Assembly: GCA_025642075.2 (NCBI GenBank)
Contig: JAODUO010001220.1
Span: forward strand, 1 to 64,000
DNA: 64,000 bases
From: Ridgeia piscesae
Lineage: Eukaryota > Annelida > Polychaeta > Sabellida > Siboglinidae
Reading direction: 5' to 3'
The notes below the pieces were generated by a model. It did no database searches, was not told the DNA's origin, and was given only the letters and a program-made list of their open reading frames with translations. Shown here piece after piece: positions 1-12,477 of the stretch (the stretch's first letter is position 1; every line of letters starts with the position of its first letter). The translations under genes and the position numbers were made by a program.

Positions 1-597
1 ACCTGACAGTCTGAGAAACAGAGGTACAACCAACAACTAGGGAGAACACTCCACAACCTGACCAGTCTGAGACAACAGAGGTACAACCAACAACTAGTGA
101 GAACACTCCACAACCTGACCAGTCTGAGACAACAGAGGTACAACCAACAACTAGGGAGAACACTCCACAACCTGACCAGTCTGAGACAACAGAGGTACAA
201 CCAACAACTAGTGAGAACACTCCACAACCTGACCAGTCTGAGACAACAGAGGTACAACCAACAACTAGGGAGAACACTCCACAACCTGACCAGTCTGAGA
301 CAACAGAGGTACAACCAACAACTAGTGAGAACACTCCACAGCCTGACCAGTCTGAGACAACAGAGGTACAACCAACAACTAGTGAGAACACTCCACAACC
401 TGACCAGTCTGAGACAACAGAGGTACAACCAACAACTAGGGAGAACACTCCACAACCTGACCAGTCTGAGACAACAGAGGTACAACCAACAACTAGGGAG
501 AACACTCCACAACCTGACCAGTCTGAGACAACAGAGGTACAACCAACAACTAGTGAGAACACTCCACAACCTGACCAGTCTGAGGACAACAGAGGTA
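1..597 (+). repeat. Inverted block of the 57-bp array
   Basis: About 10.5 copies read ENTPQPDQSETTEVQPTT on the plus strand, opposite to the rest of the array. The switch lies at about 585-615, where the last forward unit gains a base, then passes through 'gtagccaaccatagtg' into a reversed unit. The first reversed units are rich in one-base deletions. Confidence 0.9.
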
Positions 598-3500
598 GCC
601 AACCATAGTGTTCTCACTAGTTGTTGGTTGTACCTCTGTTGTCTCAGACTGGTCAGGCTGTGGAGTGTTCTCCCTAGTTGTTGGTTGTACCTCTGTTGTC
701 TCAGACTGGTCAGGTTGTGGAGTGTTCTCCCTAGTTGTTGGTTGTACCTCTGTTGTCTCAGACTGGTCAGGTTGTGGAGTGTTCTCCCTAGTTGTTGGTT
801 GTACCTCTGTTGTCTCAGACTGGTCAGGTTGTGGAGTGTTCTCCCTAGTTGTTGGTTGTACCTCTGTTGTCTCAGACTGTCAGGTTGTGGAGTGTTCTCC
901 TAGTTGTTGGTTGTACCTCTGTTGTCTCAGACTGGTCAGGTGTGGAGTGTTCTCCTAGTTGTTGGTTGTACCTCTGTTGTCTCAGACTGGTCAGGTTGTG
1001 GAGTGTTCTCACTAGTTGTTGGTTGTACCTCTGTTGTCTCAGACTGGTCAGGTTGTGGAGTGTTCTCCCTAGTTGTTGGTTGTACCTCTGTTGTCTCAGA
1101 CTGGTCAGGCTGTGGAGTGTTCTCCCTAGTTGTTGGTTGTACCTCTGTTGTCTCAGACTGGTCAGGTTGTGGAGTGTTCTCCCTAGTTGTTGGTTGTACC
1201 TCTGTTGTCTCAGACTGGTCAGGTTGTGGAGTGTTCTCACTAGTTGTTGGTTGTACTCTGTTGTCTCAGACTGGTCAGGTTGTGGAGTGTTCTCACTAGT
1301 TGTTGGTTGTACCTCTGTTGTCTCAGACTGGTCAGGTTGTGGAGTGTTCTCCCTAGTTGTTGGTTGTACCTCTGTTGTCTCAGACTGGTCAGGCTGTGGA
1401 GTGTTCTCCCTAGTTGTTGGTTGTACCTCTGTTGTCTCAGACTGGTCAGGTTGTGGAGTGTTCTCCCTAGTTGTTGGTTGTACCTCTGTTGTCTCAGACT
1501 GGTCAGGTTGTGGAGTGTTCTCCCTAGTTGTTGGTTGTACCTCTGTTGTCTCAGACTGGTCAGGTTGTGGAGTGTTCTCCCTAGTTGTTGGTTGTACCTC
1601 TGTTGTCTCAGACTGGTCAGGTTGTGGAGTGTTCTCCCTAGTTGTTGGTTGTACCTCTGTTGTCTCAGACTGGTCAGGTTGTGGAGTGTTCTCCCTAGTT
1701 GTTGGTTGTACCTCTGTTGTCTCAGACTGGTCAGGCTGTGGAGTGTTCTCCCTAGTTGTTGGTTGTACCTCTGTTGTCTCAGACTGGTCAGGTTGTGGAG
1801 TGTTCTCCCTAGTTGTTGGTTGTACCTCTGTTGTCTCAGACTGGTCAGGTTGTGGAGTGTTCTCCCTAGTTGTTGGTTGTACCTCTGTTGTCTCAGACTG
1901 GTCAGGTTGTGGAGTGTTCTCCCTAGTTGTTGGTTGTACCTGTGTTGTCTCAGACTGGTCAGGTTGTGGAGTGTTCTCCCTAGTTGTTGGTTGTACCTCT
2001 GTTGTCTCAGACTGGTCAGGCTGTGGAGTGTTCTCCCTAGTTGTTGGTTGTACCTCTGTTGTCTCAGACTGGTCAGGTTGTGGAGTGTTCTCCCTAGTTG
2101 TTGGTTGTACCTCTGTTGTCTCAGACTGATCAGGTTGTGGAGTGTTCTCACTAGTTGTTGGTTGTACCTCTGTTGTCTCAGACTGGTCAGGCTGTGGAGT
2201 GTTCTCACTAGTTGTTGGTTGTACCTCTGTTGTCTCAGACTGGTCAGGTTGTGGAGTGTTCTCCCTAGTTGTTGGTTGTACCTCTGTTGTCTCAGACTGA
2301 TCAGGTTGTGGAGTGTTCTCACTAGTTGTTGGTTGTACCTCTGTTGTCTCAGACTGGTCAGGTTGTGGAGTGTTCTCACTAGTTGTTGGTTGTACCTCTG
2401 TTGTCTCAGACTGGTCAGGCTGTGGAGTGTTCTCCCTAGTTGTTGGTTGTACCTCTGTTGTCTCAGACTGGTCAGGTTGTGGAGTGTTCTCACTAGTTGT
2501 TGGTTGTACCTCTGTTGTCTCAGACTGGTCAGGCTGTGGAGTGTTCTCCCTAGTTGTTGGTTGTACCTCTGTTGTCTCAGACTGGTCAGGCTGTGGAGTG
2601 TTCTCCCTAGTTGTTGGTTGTACCTCTGTTGTCTCAGACTGGTCAGGTTGTGGAGTGTTCTCCCTAGTTGTTGGTTGTACCTCTGTTGTCTCAGACTGGT
2701 CAGGCTGTGGAGTGTTCTCCCTAGTTGTTGGTTGTACCTCTGTTGTCTCAGACTGGTCAGGTTGTGGAGTGTTCTCCCTAGTTGTTGGTTGTACCTCTGT
2801 TGTCTCAGACTGGTCAGGTTGTGGAGTGTTCTCCCTAGTTGTTGGTTGTACCTCTGTTGTCTCAGACTGGTCAGGCTGTGGAGTGTTCTCACTAGTTGTT
2901 GGTTGTACCTCTGTTGTCTCAGACTGGTCAGGCTGTGGAGTGTTCTCCCTAGTTGTTGGTTGTACCTCTGTTGTCTCAGACTGGTCAGGCTGTGGAGTGT
3001 TCTCACTAGTTGTTGGTTGTACCTCTGTTGTCTCAGACTGGTCAGGTTGTGGAGTGTTCTCCCTAGTTGTTGGTTGTACCTCTGTTGTCTCAGACTGGTC
3101 AGGCTGTGGAGTGTTCTCCCTAGTTGTTGGTTGTACCTCTGTTGTCTCAGACTGGTCAGGTTGTGGAGTGTTCTCACTAGTTGTTGGTTGTACCTCTGTT
3201 GTCTCAGACTGATCAGGTTGTGGTGTGTTCTCACTAGTTGTTGGTTGTACCTCTGTTGTCTCAGACTGGTCAGGTTGTGGAGTGTTCTCCCTAGTTGTTG
3301 GTTGTACCTCTGTTGTCTCAGACTGGTCAGGTTGTGGAGTGTTCTCACTAGTTGTTGGTTGTACCTCTGTTGTCTCAGACTGGTCAGGTTGTGGAGTGTT
3401 CTCCCTAGTTGTTGGTTGTACCTCTGTTGTCTCAGACTGGTCAGGTTGTGGAGTGTTCTCACTAGTTGTTGGTTGTACCTCTGTTGTCTCAGACTGGTCA

Positions 3501-6500
3501 GGTTGTGGAGTGTTCTCCCTAGTTGTTGGTTGTACCTCTGTTGTCTCAGACTGGTCAGGTTGTGGAGTGTTCTCCCTAGTTGTTGGTTGTACCTCTGTTG
3601 TCTCAGACTGGTCAGGTTGTGGAGTGTTCTCCCTAGTTGTTGGTTGTACCTGTTGTCTCAGACTGGTCAGGTTGTGGAGTGTTCTCACTAGTTGTTGGTT
3701 GTACCTCTGTTGTCTCAGACTGGTCAGGTTGTGGAGTGTTCTCCCTAGTTGTTGGTTGTACCTCTGTTGTCTCAGACTGGTCAGGCTGTGGAGTGTTCTC
3801 CCTAGTTGTTGGTTGTACCTCTGTTGTCTCAGACTGGTCAGGCTGTGGAGTGTTCTCACTAGTTGTTGGTTGTACCTCTGTTGTCTCAGACTGATCAGGT
3901 TGTGGTGTGTTCTCACTAGTTGTTGGTTGTACCTCTGTTGTCTCAGACTGATCAGGTTGTGGTGTGTTCTCACTAGTTGTTGGTTGTACCTCTGTTGTCT
4001 CAGACTGATCAGGTTGTGGTGTGTTCTCACTAGTTGTTGGTTGTACCTCTGTTGTCTCAGACTGATCAGGTTGTGGTGTGTTCTCCCTAGTTGTTGGTTG
4101 TACCTCTGTTGTCTCAGACTGATCAGGTTGTGGTGTGTTCTCACTAGTTGTTGGTTGTACCTCTGTTGTCTCAGACTGGTCAGGCTGTGGAGTGTTCTCA
4201 CTAGTTGTTGGTTGTACCTCTGTTGTCTCAGACTGATCAGGTTGTGGTGTGTTCTCACTAGTTGTTGGTTGTACCTCTGTTGTCTCAGACTGATCAGGTT
4301 GTGGTGTGTTCTCACTAGTTGTTGGTTGTACCTCTGTTGTCTCAGACTGATCAGGTTGTGGTGTGTTCTCACTAGTTGTTGGTTGTACCTCTGTTGTCTC
4401 AGACTGATCAGGTTGTGGTGTGTTCTCCCTAGTTGTTGGTTGTACCTCTGTTGTCTCAGACTGATCAGGTTGTGGTGTGTTCTCACTAGTTGTTGGTTGT
4501 ACCTCTGTTGTCTCAGACTGGTCAGGTTGTGGAGTGTTCTCCCTAGTTGTTGGTTGTACCTCTGTTGTCTCAGACTGGTCAGGTTGTGGAGTGTTCTCCC
4601 TAGTTGTTGGTTGTACCTCTGTTGTCTCAGACTGATCAGGTTGTGGAGTGTTCTCCCTAGTTGTTGGTTGTACCTCTGTTGTCTCAGACTGGTCAGGTTG
4701 TGGAGTGTTCTCACTAGTTGTTGGTTGTACCTCTGTTGTCTCAGACTGGTCAGGCTGTGGAGTGTTCTCCCTAGTTGTTGGTTGTACCTCTGTTGTCTCA
4801 GACTGGTCAGGTTGTGGAGTGTTCTCACTAGTTGTTGGTTGTACCTCTGTTGTCTCAGACTGGTCAGGCTGTGGAGTGTTCTCCCTAGTTGTTGGTTGTA
4901 CCTCTGTTGTCTCAGACTGGTCAGGCTGTGGAGTGTTCTCCCTAGTTGTTGGTTGTACCTCTGTTGTCTCAGACTGGTCAGGTTGTGGAGTGTTCTCCCT
5001 AGTTGTTGGTTGTACCTCTGTTGTCTCAGACTGGTCAGGCTGTGGAGTGTTCTCCCTAGTTGTTGGTTGTACCTCTGTTGTCTCAGACTGGTCAGGTTGT
5101 GGAGTGTTCTCACTAGTTGTTGGTTGTACCTCTGTTGTCTCAGACTGGTCAGGTTGTGGAGTGTTCTCCCTAGTTGTTGGTTGTACCTCTGTTGTCTCAG
5201 ACTGGTCAGGCTGTGGAGTGTTCTCACTAGTTGTTGGTTGTACCTCTGTTGTCTCAGACTGGTCAGGTTGTGGAGTGTTCTCCCTAGTTGTTGGTTGTAC
5301 CTCTGTTGTCTCAGACTGATCAGGTTGTGGTGTGTTCTCACTAGTTGTTGGTTGTACCTCTGTTGTCTCAGACTGGTCAGGTTGTGGAGTGTTCTCCCTA
5401 GTTGTTGGTTGTACCTCTGTTGTCTCAGACTGGTCAGGCTGTGGAGTGTTCTCCCTAGTTGTTGGTTGTACCTCTGTTGTCTCAGACTGGTCAGGTTGTG
5501 GAGTGTTCTCCCTAGTTGTTGGTTGTACCTCTGTTGTCTCAGACTGATCAGGTTGTGGAGTGTTCTCACTAGTTGTTGGTTGTACCTCTGTTGTCTCAGA
5601 CTGGTCAGGTTGTGGAGTGTTCTCCCTAGTTGTTGGTTGTACCTCTGTTGTCTCAGACTGGTCAGGTTGTGGAGTGTTCTCACTAGTTGTTGGTTGTACC
5701 TCTGTTGTCTCAGACTGGTCAGGTTGTGGAGTGTTCTCCCTAGTTGTTGGTTGTACCTCTGTTGTCTCAGACTGGTCAGGTTGTGGAGTGTTCTCACTAG
5801 TTGTTGGTTGTACCTCTGTTGTCTCAGACTGGTCAGGTTGTGGAGTGTTCTCCCTAGTTGTTGGTTGTACCTCTGTTGTCTCAGACTGGTCAGGTTGTGG
5901 AGTGTTCTCCCTAGTTGTTGGTTGTACCTCTGTTGTCTCAGACTGGTCAGGTTGTGGAGTGTTCTCCCTAGTTGTTGGTTGTACCTCTGTTGTCTCAGAC
6001 TGGTCAGGTTGTGGAGTGTTCTCACTAGTTGTTGGTTGTACCTCTGTTGTCTCAGACTGGTCAGGTTGTGGAGTGTTCTCCCTAGTTGTTGGTTGTACCT
6101 CTGTTGTCTCAGACTGGTCAGGCTGTGGAGTGTTCTCCCTAGTTGTTGGTTGTACCTCTGTTGTCTCAGACTGGTCAGGCTGTGGAGTGTTCTCACTAGT
6201 TGTTGGTTGTACCTCTGTTGTCTCAGACTGATCAGGTTGTGGTGTGTTCTCACTAGTTGTTGGTTGTACCTCTGTTGTCTCAGACTGATCAGGTTGTGGT
6301 GTGTTCTCACTAGTTGTTGGTTGTACCTCTGTTGTCTCAGACTGATCAGGTTGTGGTGTGTTCTCACTAGTTGTTGGTTGTACCTCTGTTGTCTCAGACT
6401 GATCAGGTTGTGGTGTGTTCTCCCTAGTTGTTGGTTGTACCTCTGTTGTCTCAGACTGATCAGGTTGTGGTGTGTTCTCACTAGTTGTTGGTTGTACCTC

Positions 6501-9500
6501 TGTTGTCTCAGACTGGTCAGGCTGTGGAGTGTTCTCACTAGTTGTTGGTTGTACCTCTGTTGTCTCAGACTGGTCAGGTTGTGGAGTGTTCTCCCTAGTT
6601 GTTGGTTGTACCTCTGTTGTCTCAGACTGGTCAGGTTGTGGAGTGTTCTCACTAGTTGTTGGTTGTACATCTGTTGTCTCAGACTGGTCAGGTTGTGGAG
6701 TGTTCTCACTAGTTGTTGGTTGTACCTGTGTTGTCTCAGACTGGTCAGGTTGTGGAGTGTTCTCACTAGTTGTTGGTTGTACCTCTGTTGTCTCAGACTG
6801 GTCAGGTTGTGGAGTGTTCTCCCTAGTTGTTGGTTGTACCTCTGTTGTCTCAGACTGGTCAGGTTGTGGAGTGTTCTCACTAGTTGTTGGTTGTACCTCT
6901 GTTGTCTCAGACTGGTCAGGTTGTGGAGTGTTCTCACTAGTTGTTGGTTGTACCTCTGTTGTCTCAGACTGGTCAGGTTGTGGAGTGTTCTCCCTAGTTG
7001 TTGGTTGTACCTCTGTTGTCTCAGACTGGTCAGGCTGTGGAGTGTTCTCCCTAGTTGTTGGTTGTACCTCTGTTGTCTCAGACTGGTCAGGTTGTGGAGT
7101 GTTCTCCCTAGTTGTTGGTTGTACCTCTGTTGTCTCAGACTGGTCAGGCTGTGGAGTGTTCTCCCTAGTTGTTGGTTGTACCTGTTGTCTCAGACTGGTC
7201 AGGTTGTGGAGTGTTCTCCCTAGTTGTTGGTTGTACCTCTGTTGTCTCAGACTGGTCAGGTTGTGGAGTGTTCTCACTAGTTGTTGGTTGTACCTCTGTT
7301 GTCTCAGACTGATCAGGTTGTGGTGTGTTCTCCCTAGTTGTTGGTTGTACCTCTGTTGTCTCAGACTGGTCAGGTTGTGGAGTGTTCTCACTAGTTGTTG
7401 GTTGTACCTCTGTTGTCTCACACTGGTCAGGTTGTGGAGTGTTCTCACTAGTTGTTGGTTGTACCTCTGTTGTCTCAGACTGGTCAGGTTGTGGAGTGTT
7501 CTCACTAGTTGTTGGTTGTACCTGTGTTGTCTCAGACTGGTCAGGTTGTGGAGTGTTCTCCCTAGTTGTTGGTTGTACCTCTGTTGTCTCAGACTGGTCA
7601 GGTTGTGGAGTGTTCTCACTAGTTGTTGGTTGTACCTCTGTTGTCTCAGACTGATCAGGTTGTGGAGTGTTCTCCCTAGTTGTTGGTTGTACCTCTGTTG
7701 TCTCAGACTGGTCAGGTTGTGGTGTGTTCTCACTAGTTGTTGGTTGTACCTCTGTTGTCTCACACTGGTCAGGTTGTGGAGTGTTCTCACTAGTTGTTGG
7801 TTGTACCTCTGTTGTCTCAGACTGGTCAGGTTGTGGAGTGTTCTCCCTAGTTGTTGGTTGTACCTCTGTTGTCTCAGACTGGTCAGGTTGTGGAGTGTTC
7901 TCCCTAGTTGTTGGTTGTACCTCTGTTGTCTCAGACTGGTCAGGTTGTGGAGTGTTCTCCCTAGTTGTTGGTTGTACCTCTGTTGTCTCAGACTGGTCAG
8001 GCTGTGGAGTGTTCTCCCTAGTTGTTGGTTGTACCTCTGTTGTCTCACACTGGTCAGGTTGTGGAGTGTTCTCACTAGTTGTTGGTTGTACCTCTGTTGT
8101 CTCACACTGGTCAGGTTGTGGAGTGTTCTCCCTAGTTGTTGGTTGTACCTCTGTTGTCTCAGACTGGTCAGGTTGTGGAGTGTTCTCCCTAGTTGTTGGT
8201 TGTACCTCTGTTGTCTCAGACTGGTCAGGTTGTGGAGTGTTCTCCCTAGTTGTTGGTTGTACCTCTGTTGTCTCAGACTGGTCAGGTTGTGGAGTGTTCT
8301 CCCTAGTTGTTGGTTGTACCTCTGTTGTCTCAGACTGATCAGGTTGTGGAGTGTTCTCCCTAGTTGTTGGTTGTACCTCTGTTGTCTCAGACTGGTCAGG
8401 CTGTGGAGTGTTCTCACTAGTTGTTGGTTGTACCTCTGTTGTCTCAGACTGGTCAGGTTGTGGAGTGTTCTCACTAGTTGTTGGTTGTACCTCTGTTGTC
8501 TCAGACTGGTCAGGCTGTGGAGTGTTCTCCCTAGTTGTTGGTTGTACCTGTTGTCTCAGACTGGTCAGGTTGTGGAGTGTTCTCACTAGTTGTTGGTTGT
8601 ACCTCTGTTGTCTCAGACTGGTCAGGCTGTGGAGTGTTCTCACTAGTTGTTGGTTGTACCTCTGTTGTCTCAGACTGGTCAGGTTGTGGAGTGTTCTCCC
8701 TAGTTGTTGGTTGTACCTCTGTTGTCTCAGACTGGTCAGGTTGTGGAGTGTTCTCCCTAGTTGTTGGTTGTACCTGTGTTGTCTCAGACTGGTCAGGTTG
8801 TGGAGTGTTCTCACTAGTTGTTGGTTGTACCTCTGTTGTCTCAGACTGGTCAGGCTGTGGAGTGTTCTCCCTAGTTGTTGGTTGTACCTCTGTTGTCTCA
8901 GACTGGTCAGGCTGTGGAGTGTTCTCCCTAGTTGTTGGTTGTACCTCTGTTGTCTCAGACTGGTCAGGCTGTGGAGTGTTCTCACTAGTTGTTGGTTGTA
9001 CCTCTGTTGTCTCAGACTGGTCAGGTTGTGGAGTGTTCTCCCTAGTTGTTGGTTGTACCTCTGTTGTCTCAGACTGGTCAGGCTGTGGAGTGTTCTCCTA
9101 GTTGTTGGTTGTACCTGTGTTGTCTCAGACTGGTCAGGTTGTGGAGTGTTCTCCCTAGTTGTTGGTTGTACCTCTGTTGTCTCAGACTGGTCAGGTTGTG
9201 GAGTGTTCTCCCTAGTTGTTGGTTGTACCTCTGTTGTCTCAGACTGGTCAGGCTGTGGAGTGTTCTCCCTAGTTGTTGGTTGTACCTGTGTTGTCTCAGA
9301 CTGGTCAGGTTGTGGAGTGTTCTCACTAGTTGTTGGTTGTACCTCTGTTGTCTCAGACTGATCAGGTTGTGGAGTGTTCTCACTAGTTGTTGGTTGTACC
9401 TCTGTTGTCTCAGACTGGTCAGGTTGTGGAGTGTTCTCACTAGTTGTTGGTTGTACCTCTGTTGTCTCAGACTGGTCAGGTTGTGGTGTGTTCTCACTAG

Positions 9501-10838
9501 TTGTTGGTTGTACCTCTGTTGTCTCAGACTGGTCAGGCTGTGGAGTGTTCTCACTAGTTGTTGGTTGTACCTCTGTTGTCTCAGACTGATCAGGTTGTGG
9601 AGTGTTCTCCCTAGTTGTTGGTTGTACCTCTGTTGTCTCAGACTGGTCAGGTTGTGGAGTGTTCTCCCTAGTTGTTGGTTGTACCTCTGTTGTCTCAGAC
9701 TGATCAGGTTGTGGAGTGTTCTCCCTAGTTGTTGGTTGTACCTCTGTTGTCTCAGACTGATCAGGTTGTGGAGTGTTCTCCCTAGTTGTTGGTTGTACCT
9801 CTGTTGTCTCAGACTGATCAGGTTGTGGAGTGTTCTCCCTAGTTGTTGGTTGTACCTCTGTTGTCTCAGACTGATCAGGTTGTGGAGTGTTCTCCCTAGT
9901 TGTTGGTTGTACCTCTGTTGTCTCAGACTGGTCAGGTTGTGGAGTGTTCTCCCTAGTTGTTGGTTGTACCTCTGTTGTCTCAGACTGGTCAGGTTGTGGA
10001 GTGTTCTCACTAGTTGTTGGTTGTACCTCTGTTGTCTCAGACTGGTCAGGTTGTGGAGTGTTCTCACTAGTTGTTGGTTGTACCTCTGTTGTCTCAGACT
10101 GGTCAGGTTGTGGAGTGTTCTCCCTAGTTGTTGGTTGTACCTCTGTTGTCTCAGACTGGTCAGGTTGTGGAGTGTTCTCCCTAGTTGTTGGTTGTACCTC
10201 TGTTGTCTCAGACTGGTCAGGTTGTGGAGTGTTCTCACTAGTTGTTGGTTGTACCTCTGTTGTCTCAGACTGGTCAGGTTGTGGAGTGTTCTCCCTAGTT
10301 GTTGGTTGTACCTCTGTTGTCTCAGACTGATCAGGTTGTGGTGTGTTCTCACTAGTTGTTGGTTGTACCTCTGTTGTCTCAGACTGGTCAGGTTGTGGAG
10401 TGTTCTCACTAGTTGTTGGTTGTACCTCTGTTGTCTCAGACTGGTCAGGTTGTGGAGTGTTCTCACTAGTTGTTGGTTGTACCTCTGTTGTCTCAGACTG
10501 GTCAGGCTGTGGAGTGTTCTCACTAGTTGTTGGTTGTACCTGTGTTGTCTCAGACTGGTCAGGTTGTGGAGTGTTCTCACTAGTTGTTGGTTGTACCTCT
10601 GTTGTCTCAGACTGATCAGGTTGTGGAGTGTTCTCACTAGTTGTTGGTTGTACCTCTGTTGTCTCAGACTGGTCAGGTTGTGGAGTGTTCTCCCTAGTTG
10701 TTGGTTGTACCTCTGTTGTCTCAGACTGGTCAGGTTGTGGAGTGTTCTCCCTAGTTGTTGGTTGTACCTCTGTTGTCTCACACTGGTCAGGTTGTGGAGT
10801 GTTCTCCCTAGTTGTTGGTTGTACCTCTGTTGTCTCAT
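1..10838 (-). repeat. 57-bp minisatellite, about 190 copies, coding-like on the minus strand
   Basis: A 57-bp unit repeats for 10.8 kb. On the minus strand it reads ENTPQPDQSETTEVQPTT followed by R or S, 19 residues per unit. Because 57 is a multiple of three, two of the three minus frames stay open, so long open frames alone prove nothing. Copies differ at four common sites (ACT/ACA, CAA/CAG, GAC/GAT, AGG/AGT), all third codon positions of this frame. Rare variants are E to Q, S to C and E to D. Single-base deletions occur near 861, 899, 955, 1255 and 9097, and two-base deletions near 3650, 7182 and 8549; those at 9097 and 8549 cancel. Copies in about 1-597 are in the opposite orientation. 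The array directly follows minus-strand exon sequence at 10944-10840, so it is either coding or 3' UTR. Confidence 0.95.
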
Positions 10839-11355
10839 GCGCTGAGGAACGTGGTTGTGGGTTAGGATGTGTGCAGCTGTAATGGCATACTATCATCTGA
10901 GTCCCATTCAGAGGAAGATGACGTAGACATTTCAGCAGCAAACCCTGAAATATAATGTTCAACAATAATGTAAATAGTTCTAGTAGTTTGAAACAGGTGA
11001 CAATTATAGCATGGAGTTATATCATGAGAAAATCAGAATGAAATTCAGTTTAGAGTTGACAAAGTATTGGTTAAAATTTTTGGTCTATATTGAGATGTAT
11101 ATACCGTGCATGTTAAATTGATCTACAGTATTCTTTGAGATAACTTGATTGAGCTAATACAATTATTATTAAATCAATTATGTTAGCGCTTACCGTTTTG
11201 TTCCCATTCGGATCCAGATGAGAGCAGCTCTTCAGTATCACTGAGAGCTCCTGGGTGAGACGTGTGCAGCCGACTTGTATACTTGTAACCACAGCACTTC
11301 AAAATCAACATGTCACTAGCACTGCCAAGGGTAACTATACTACTGTATTCTGTCT
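7165..11355 (-). CDS. Partial gene: acidic Ser-rich segment leading into a 19-residue TTEVQPTT repeat protein
   Basis: I do not recognise this protein. Exon A (11355-11194) starts after the acceptor TGCTCTCTACCAG and ends at ACG|GTAAGC. It reads TEYSSIVTLGSASDMLILKC, then KYTSRLHTSHPGALSDTEEL, then LSSGSEWEQN with one base left over. Exon B starts at 10944 after ATATTTCAG and in phase reads GFAAEMSTSSSSEWDSDDSM then PLQLHTS, followed by TAA at 10864-10862. One base out of phase, the same exon reads NPQPRSSAHETTEVQPTT and runs into the repeats as far as about 7165. No signal peptide or named domain is visible. The missing 5' part may lie between 11356 and POLA2, or these exons may be alternative 3' exons of POLA2. 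The exon pair is fairly convincing; its link to the repeats is inference. Confidence 0.5.
10840..10944 (-). CDS. Exon B, unique part before the 57-bp array
   Basis: Acceptor ATATTTCAG, then SSSSEWDSDDSMPLQLHTS in the frame set by exon A, ending in TAA at 10864-10862. Removing one base near 10862-10868 would connect this frame to NPQPRSSAHETTEVQPTT and the array. The stretch CTGCACAC-TC-ACCCA in exon A recurs here as CTGCACACATCCTAACCCA with one extra base. Confidence 0.5.
11194..11355 (-). CDS. Exon A of the repeat-protein gene
   Basis: 162 bp, enters with two bases of a codon and leaves with one. Acceptor CTCTCTACCAG, donor ACG|GTAAGC. The peptide includes SDTEELLSSGSEWEQN, acidic and Ser-rich like the start of exon B. 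No stop in the chosen frame. Confidence 0.55.
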
Positions 11356-12031
11356 CTGGTAGAGAGCATTTGGATCATCAGCTCTGATGTGGAACAGGTT
11401 TGATTCCATCCACTTTACTTTACATCTACCCCAGGGGTAAGCACACATGGACACAAGCCCAGTGGGGCTTACACATACTGGAACTGGGAAGAGTAGACAA
11501 ATGATCAATGATTTTGCTGACTGCATATTAATGGTACATGTGGTTCCAAGGGGTGGGCAAGGGGGTGTCACTTGCAGGTGGTCAGGGCTTAAACCAACAG
11601 TAGGCCTTGCCATTGTGATAAGACAGATAAGCCTGATCACTTTGTAATTAGCCTCTCCATGTATAAACACATGTTATTTATTAACAGTATTTCAGTAGAT
11701 ACCTTTCTTCCAACATATTTGGCAGAAAACATGGCACTACTGCTGGATGGCTTAAACAATATAGTTAAGTTAGTTTAGATGTAGAAGGCGGTATACAGAA
11801 TGAGAATAATTAATTTGACCAAAAGTACATTATATACAGATATGAGACGTAATGAAGTGTATGATCAAGGAGATTAATTAAGACAATATACATGCTGCTA
11901 ACACAGAAGAGTTGGTAGACAGTATTATTTTTGTTCAGTGTTGTTTACTTGGTTTGTTTGTTAGTTATGATAATTATTACCTGCTGGACTGCTAGGACAT
12001 GTCCACAGCATGGTGGCTGACAGTGTTCCAG

Positions 12032-12068
12032 GCAACAAGGTTGTAAGTGGCAGATACAACCTTGTTGC
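12032..12068. repeat. Hairpin, 14-bp perfect stem
   Basis: GCAACAAGGTTGTA at 12032-12045 pairs with TACAACCTTGTTGC at 12055-12068 across a 9-nt loop. It may be the end of an unrecognised mobile element. Confidence 0.6.
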
Positions 12069-12471
12069 ACGGAGTGATTTCACTCCTCTGTAGATACAAC
12101 TTTTTTAATTGGGCTCTACAGACAAATAGGCTGGGAGTGCAGATATAACATTCTTACACTAAGTAGACATGTGCTATGGGACTTCAGAATAGCAAAAATC
12201 CAGATTTTAGAAAAATGTCAGTTGCAACCTTATTGCACTGAGGCAACGATATGTTGTACAACTTCCCTTGAACATAAATTGTTAAACGTAATCACTCAGA
12301 ACCGAGCAATTTATAAAAAAAATGTCTTAAATAACAAATTATAACAATTTAACAGAAATAGGTTCTAAACCAATGATTAAAACCTCACAAACAAATTTCT
12401 TTCAAACAGTGAAATATATTATATTCCATAGGCATAATACAAAATAAAAAACAGGTCAAGGTTTGTTTGCA

Positions 12472-12477
12472 TTTATT
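12472..12477 (-). terminator. Possible POLA2 polyadenylation signal AATAAA
   Basis: AATAAA on the minus strand about 310 bases past the POLA2 stop codon. The region is AT-rich, so a chance match is quite possible. Confidence 0.35.

Noticed and set aside
872..8474. Giant open frames (up to ~2000 codons) across the 57-bp array in several frames
   Set aside because: A 57-bp unit without stops is open indefinitely. Only the ENTPQPDQSETTEVQPTT frame has extra support; RTLHNLTSLRQQ and the plus-strand CWLYLCCLRL and GCTSVVSDWS frames are shadows.
11335..11670. Open frame of 111 codons on the minus strand
   Set aside because: It overlaps exon A in another frame, with no similarity or splice support.
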